From: Ascidia mentula
Taxonomy: Eukaryota; Chordata; Ascidiacea; Phlebobranchia; Ascidiidae
DNA: 64,000 nucleotides
Direction: 5' to 3'
Assembly: GCA_947561715.1 (NCBI GenBank)
Contig: OX387199.1
Coordinates: 13,025,001 to 13,089,000 of the forward strand
In this document: one piece after another, positions 60,301 through 64,000 of the stretch
Position numbering within the stretch: position 1 is the first letter of the stretch
How the letters are laid out: each line of letters opens with the position of its first letter
Translations under genes and position numbers: made by a program
The notes under the pieces: model-generated
Seen by the model: the letters and a program-made list of their open reading frames with translations, nothing else
Database searches by the model: none
Told to the model about the DNA's origin: nothing

Positions 60301-62235
60301 TACTAGTATTTGCACCATTAAGTTTTAACATTTGAATGCTTAAAATTCAAGTAAATATCACATACAACATTCGTTGAATGGGCAAATTTTTTCTCTGAAC
60401 AGTTATTTAAAACAAACTTACAACTTGTCCAATTAATTGAAATCTTGTGGGAAGTTTCATTCCATAAACTACAGTATCTGTTTCATTGATAAGCCATTCC
60501 TAAATGCAAAAGCATCAATGATGCATAAACCCAATTACAATTATCGACACAAAACTCCTACCATATATTTTCCAAATGATCGAAGATTTGTTTTTAAATT
60601 AAGCTCCAGGTAGGTATTCACCATTGCAAGAGAGACATTTCGAAAACAATAAAAAACAACACTTGCTAGTAGAGAGTTAGTTTGTCCATCTGTAGGTTTT
60701 TCATAAAACTTTTTTACACTAAAAAACATATTATTACCCAAAGGTGCACTATTGAAGATTGGCACGAAAATATACCGATTAGTGTTGGAATCAACTTCAA
60801 CAATTCCTCTGGTTCCTTGATCCTCTGTTTTTTCCAGCTCATAATATATTACAAGTTCCCCTTTCTATATCACAAGTTCATCTATTAATTTATCAAATAA
60901 ACAAAACTAAAACACAACTTGATTGCTCGTACCTTGTGCTTAAAATATTTTACAACTTGTGCAATATCACAGTTTTGATCTTCAAACAGCATATCTCCAG
61001 CAACCTGCAAATATGGTTTTTACTGAAATACATACATACCAAGTGTAAATGAAGGTAATAATTTTGGTTGTCATAGCAAGATCAGTGGTTCCCAACCTTT
61101 TTCAGCACTATCGTTTAATGACGACTTTTTGGGGGAACCATTATGTGATATAGTAGTTAAATTTCTGCAATGCGTCAGTCTCAGGTTTATAACATTATAT
61201 ATGTACTTGTGCACTATTTGTGGCAGAATGACGCGAAATAAAGTTTCGATGGGTTTTGCCTGACTCAATAACCTTCATGGTGTTATCGATTCTCACGCCA
61301 TTTTATTTCTTTGTATATTGTTCATCTGCATAGTGGTTTTTTTTGCACAAAAATAAACATGATTTGATATTTAGATAAAATGTCTTATGCAGTGTGTAAT
61401 TTCATCAACGCCTGTTTTGAAACAAAGGATAAATATTAGTAACAGTTAACACTACAAAAGCACATTAACACAAACTGTGAACTTTGCAATTGACATATCC
61501 GCATGATAGCATGCACCAAGGCTCTTCTGAAAACACAATCAATGATTTTCTGTTTTGCAATGTATTGCATAAATTTGACCACCATGTTAAAAAGTTTTAA
61601 GAATGCCTAGCTTCCCTAATGGGCATCATATAACTGTAAACAAAAACTTACCACCATTACATCATCTTGTACATGTTTGTTTTGCAAAGCCAAACCAAAA
61701 TCGGCAACAGATCCTAAGCTAGTTTCAATAGTTGTGGATCCATCATTTATTATATTTTCAACAGGAAAATCATTGGCAGTGGCCCACCTTTCAAAATGTT
61801 TGTACCTAAAAATTAGTCAAACTAATTTTTTTAACAATGTTGCCAAAGTTTGGGCTTATACATTGTTTATTTTAAACCATTACTACTATTATGCTGTTCT
61901 CTTACTTGTCTGCATTTGTCACCAAGTAAACCTCACTAAACAGCTGGCGTCTAAAATGTTTAAAACTATGTTTATTATTTTGCAAGAACCACCAAACATA
62001 CACAGAATACTCTTACGTGTTAACAACATTCCACCAGTAATCAATTATCTTTTTTCCAGACAATGTAGGTAACAAGGCCTTCGGTGTTCCTATCAACTCC
62101 TTGTGGCAAAGCTCGTTGCTATCCTTTGAAATAATTTTGTTTATTGTGTATTCCATTATGAAAGTACACCAAAGTTACTTTTATTTCTCTTTCCAGTTGC
62201 ACTCCATGACCGGCAACTAATATAATGCATATCAT
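57350..62235 (-). CDS. Bifunctional sugar nucleotidyltransferase-glucuronokinase, 16 exons
   Basis: Exons (high to low): 62179-62235, 62017-62123, 61652-61805, 60933-61004, 60776-60864, 60562-60718, 60422-60499, 59970-60064, 59803-59908, 59504-59652, 59315-59450, 59148-59240, 58378-58513, 57700-57796, 57444-57648, 57350-57391. These total 1773 nt (590 aa) with all phases consistent and GT-AG ends. Start MICIILVAGHGVQLEREIK. Residues 1-240 are an NTP-transferase: AGHGVQLE (8-15), PKALLP (33-38), VAGDMLF (107-113), EKPTDG (166-171). Residues 270-590 are a GHMP kinase like plant glucuronokinase: VGLMGNPSD (271-279), PRQVGLAGSSA (372-382), INAGLQDRV (421-429), NADPSDSG (470-477), FPGSGGAVVG (560-569). 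Likely role: glucuronate to glucuronate-1-phosphate, then UDP-sugar, in the cytosol. The weakest calls are the last intron (52 nt, GTTGGT donor) and exon 1. A start at 62156 lies inside intron 1. Confidence 0.88.
58015..58187 (-). repeat. Inverted-repeat element in intron 13 of the kinase gene
   Basis: Outer arms CTGAATTGAATTCTTTTGG.. and ..CAAAAGAATTCAG, and inner arms TCAGGTGTAAAT / ATTTACACCTGA around 58115-58150. The minus strand between them has CCTGATGG...GCGAAAGC, a decayed hammerhead-like string. Likely a small Penelope-derived or foldback insertion. Confidence 0.4.
58561..58590 (+). ncRNA. Hammerhead-like core motif in intron 12
   Basis: CTGATGA, then a weak stem GGC/GTC with a long loop, then GAAACG. 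Known pattern of Penelope-like element termini. Stems I and III are not evident. Confidence 0.3.
61083..61280 (+). mobile_element. hAT-like terminus in intron 3
   Basis: CAGTGGTTCCCAACC at 61083-61097 is the terminal sequence typical of hAT/Charlie-type DNA transposons. No matching far end found, so a truncated MITE. Confidence 0.4.
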
Positions 62236-62647
62236 AACTTAGCAAACAATTTATATAGCCTGGTCCCTTTTTAGTCGATGTTCATTCACAAGCTGGCCAC
62301 AAAAACATTTTTACATTACATTTAATAGTTTTTTACGCAGTACAATTTACAGTACAGTACAATTTTTAAATCAACGGTTATTTCCAATGGTATTCACAGG
62401 TGTCGATCATCTCATAACTTTGTCGTAGAACCGGAGAAAAATAAACACTATTGTCATCCTGGCAGACTCCGAATATGTTTCATCGAAAAAAGGGTCCCGC
62501 ATCAATGAACACCATTTCACGAGATGGTTCATAAGATACAAACGTGTTTGTTCTGCCTATAAATCACAGTACGTCTAATTATTTCAACCAAAATCAAACT
62601 GAACGGTTAGTACACTCAAATTACTGGCAGCAAATCCCACATTTGAT
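62236..62647. other. Upstream region of the kinase gene
   Basis: A minus-strand TATATAAA at 62250-62257 is only 15 bp from the start codon, too close for a standard TATA with that ATG. No other gene seen before the satellite. Confidence 0.4.
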
Positions 62648-63740
62648 ATCAGAATGGCTTCAAACGCAGGCGATTTTGCGTGTTTTGCTAGGGGGGATAC
62701 GTCACATTCAACCGCGTGCCAAAATACTTTCCGCCCCCTATAATTTTTTCTAAATCTCTGCATCTGTCAAGTATCTAGTGCTGATTAACGGGAAAGTAAT
62801 TAAAATCGGTACAAATCCCAGGTATTCCATCAGAATGACTTCAAACACAGGCGATTTTGCGTGTTTTGCTAGGGGGGGTACGTCACATTCAACCGCGTGC
62901 CAAACTACTTTCCGCCCCCTATAATTTTTTTTAAATCTCTGCATCTGTCAAGTATCTAGTGCTGATTAACCAGAAAGTAATTAAAATCGGTACAAATCCC
63001 AGGTATTCCATGAGAATGACTTCAAACACAGGCGATTTTGCGTGTTTTGCTAGGGGGATACGTCACATTCAACCGCGTGCCAAACTACTTTCCGCCCCCT
63101 ATAATTTTTTCTAAATCTCTGCATCTGTCAAGTATCTAGTGCTGATTAACCAGAAAGTAATTAAAATCGGTACAAATCCCAGGTATTCCATGAGAATGAC
63201 TTCAAACACAGGCGATTTTGCGTGTTTTGCTAGGGGGATACGTCACATTCAACCGCGTGCCAAACTACTTTCCGCCCCCTATAATTTTTTCTAAATCTCT
63301 GCATCTGTCAAGTATCTAGTGCTGATTAACGGGAAAGTAATTAAACTCGGTACAAATCCCAGGTATTCCATGAGAATGACTTCAAACACAGGCGATTTTG
63401 CGTGTTTTGCTAGGGGGATACGTCACATTCAACCGCGTGCCAAACTACTTTCCGCCCCCTATAATTTTTTCTAAATCTCTGCATCTGTCAAGTATCTAGT
63501 GCTGATTAACCAGAAAGTAATTAAAATCAGTACAAATCCCAGGTATTCCATCAGAATGACTTCAAACACAGGCGATTTTGCGTGTTTTGCTAGGGGGATA
63601 CGTCACATTCAACCGCATGCCAAACTACTTTCCGCCCCCTATAATTTTTTCTAATTCTCTGCATCTGTCAAGTATCTAGTGCTGATTAACGGGAAAGTAA
63701 TTAAACTCGGTACAAATCCCAGGTATTCCATCAGAATGAT
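62648..63740. repeat. 180-bp tandem satellite, about six copies
   Basis: Unit of 180 bp (first one 181): TTCAAACACAGGCGATTTTG ... CCGCCCCCTATAATTTTTT ... AGTGCTGATTAAC ... ACAAATCCCAGGTATTCCAT. Copies are roughly 95% identical or better. The array enters at about 62648 in a diverged first unit and stops at about 63740 inside a unit. Confidence 0.95.
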
Positions 63741-64000
63741 TTCTGTTTCAGTTATACGCAGGTTTTCCCCCCCTTGGCGTAAACGTGATTCATTCGTTTC
63801 TTAAAAACGTAATGCATTTGTATGGTGTTAAACCATTTAGTTGCAGAATTATTTACCTACCTAAATTGATGATCGTTTTGCAATTTTTTTGTGTGTTGTA
63901 CGTCAGGGATAACATATTCAAGGAAAAATCTCCACGTTTTTTTTCGAAAACTTAATGAATTCTTTTCGTTCGCCCACACTGTCTCAAATCTCGAAAGATA
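63741..64000. other. Unique sequence after the satellite
   Basis: No feature recognised. Confidence 0.4.

Noticed and set aside
62017-62156. Kinase start at 62156 (MEYTINKIISK)
   Set aside because: It lies in a 55-bp intron. The upstream exon MICIILVAGHGVQLEREIK supplies the conserved nucleotidyltransferase motif and keeps phase.

Overview
The window comes from an invertebrate animal nuclear genome. It carries replication-dependent histone genes ending in the metazoan 3' stem-loop, polyadenylated LINEs, a 16-exon gene with introns of 52-646 nt, and Penelope/Harbinger/hAT/Ty3-type repeats. The very short introns and AT-rich flank would suit a tunicate or similar compact invertebrate genome, but I cannot fix the species.

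Region 1 (1-34,558) is a histone quintet array of about 4.7 kb per unit: H1>, H4>, H3>, <H2A, H2B>. The left part (1-6,105) runs on the plus strand. The right part (17,150-34,558) runs in mirror orientation, so positions 436-17,149 and 23,574-34,558 form a huge, nearly identical inverted repeat. The middle holds four APE-type LINEs (L1/Tx1-like two-ORF elements). LINE C (plus strand) starts inside codon 8 of an H3 gene and ends in the 5' leader of an H2A gene. LINE D is nested inside ORF1 of LINE C with a 43-bp target duplication. LINEs A and B (minus strand) lie head to tail and share one 29-bp target duplication of the H3 start. The insertions leave two H3 promoters driving straight into LINEs, and one H2A and one H3 with intact reading frames but no promoter.

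The most interesting signal is a hairpin just upstream of ORF1 in all the LINEs: 6-bp stem, 4-nt loop of the form TGTN, then a purine-rich stretch in the A/C family. It closely resembles the host histone 3' stem-loop, and its fourth base pair alternates T-A/C-G just as it does between the host's own H3-type and H4-type stem-loops.

Region 2 (34,559-57,349) is gene-poor and full of decayed mobile DNA: hammerhead-ribozyme-like motifs (one well formed at 48,053-48,112), a PIF/Harbinger remnant with transposase and Myb-like pieces, a Ty3/Gypsy fossil, parvovirus-like capsid fossils, a broken LDLa/relaxin-type GPCR gene, a 1.5-kb foldback element with about 200-bp arms, another LINE fragment and Polinton-like scraps.

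Region 3 (57,350-62,235, minus strand) is an intact host gene. I could reconstruct 16 exons with consistent phases, encoding a 590-residue fusion of a sugar nucleotidyltransferase with a glucuronokinase-type GHMP kinase. It probably salvages glucuronate to UDP-glucuronate in one polypeptide. Region 4 (about 62,648-63,740) is a 180-bp tandem satellite with about six copies.
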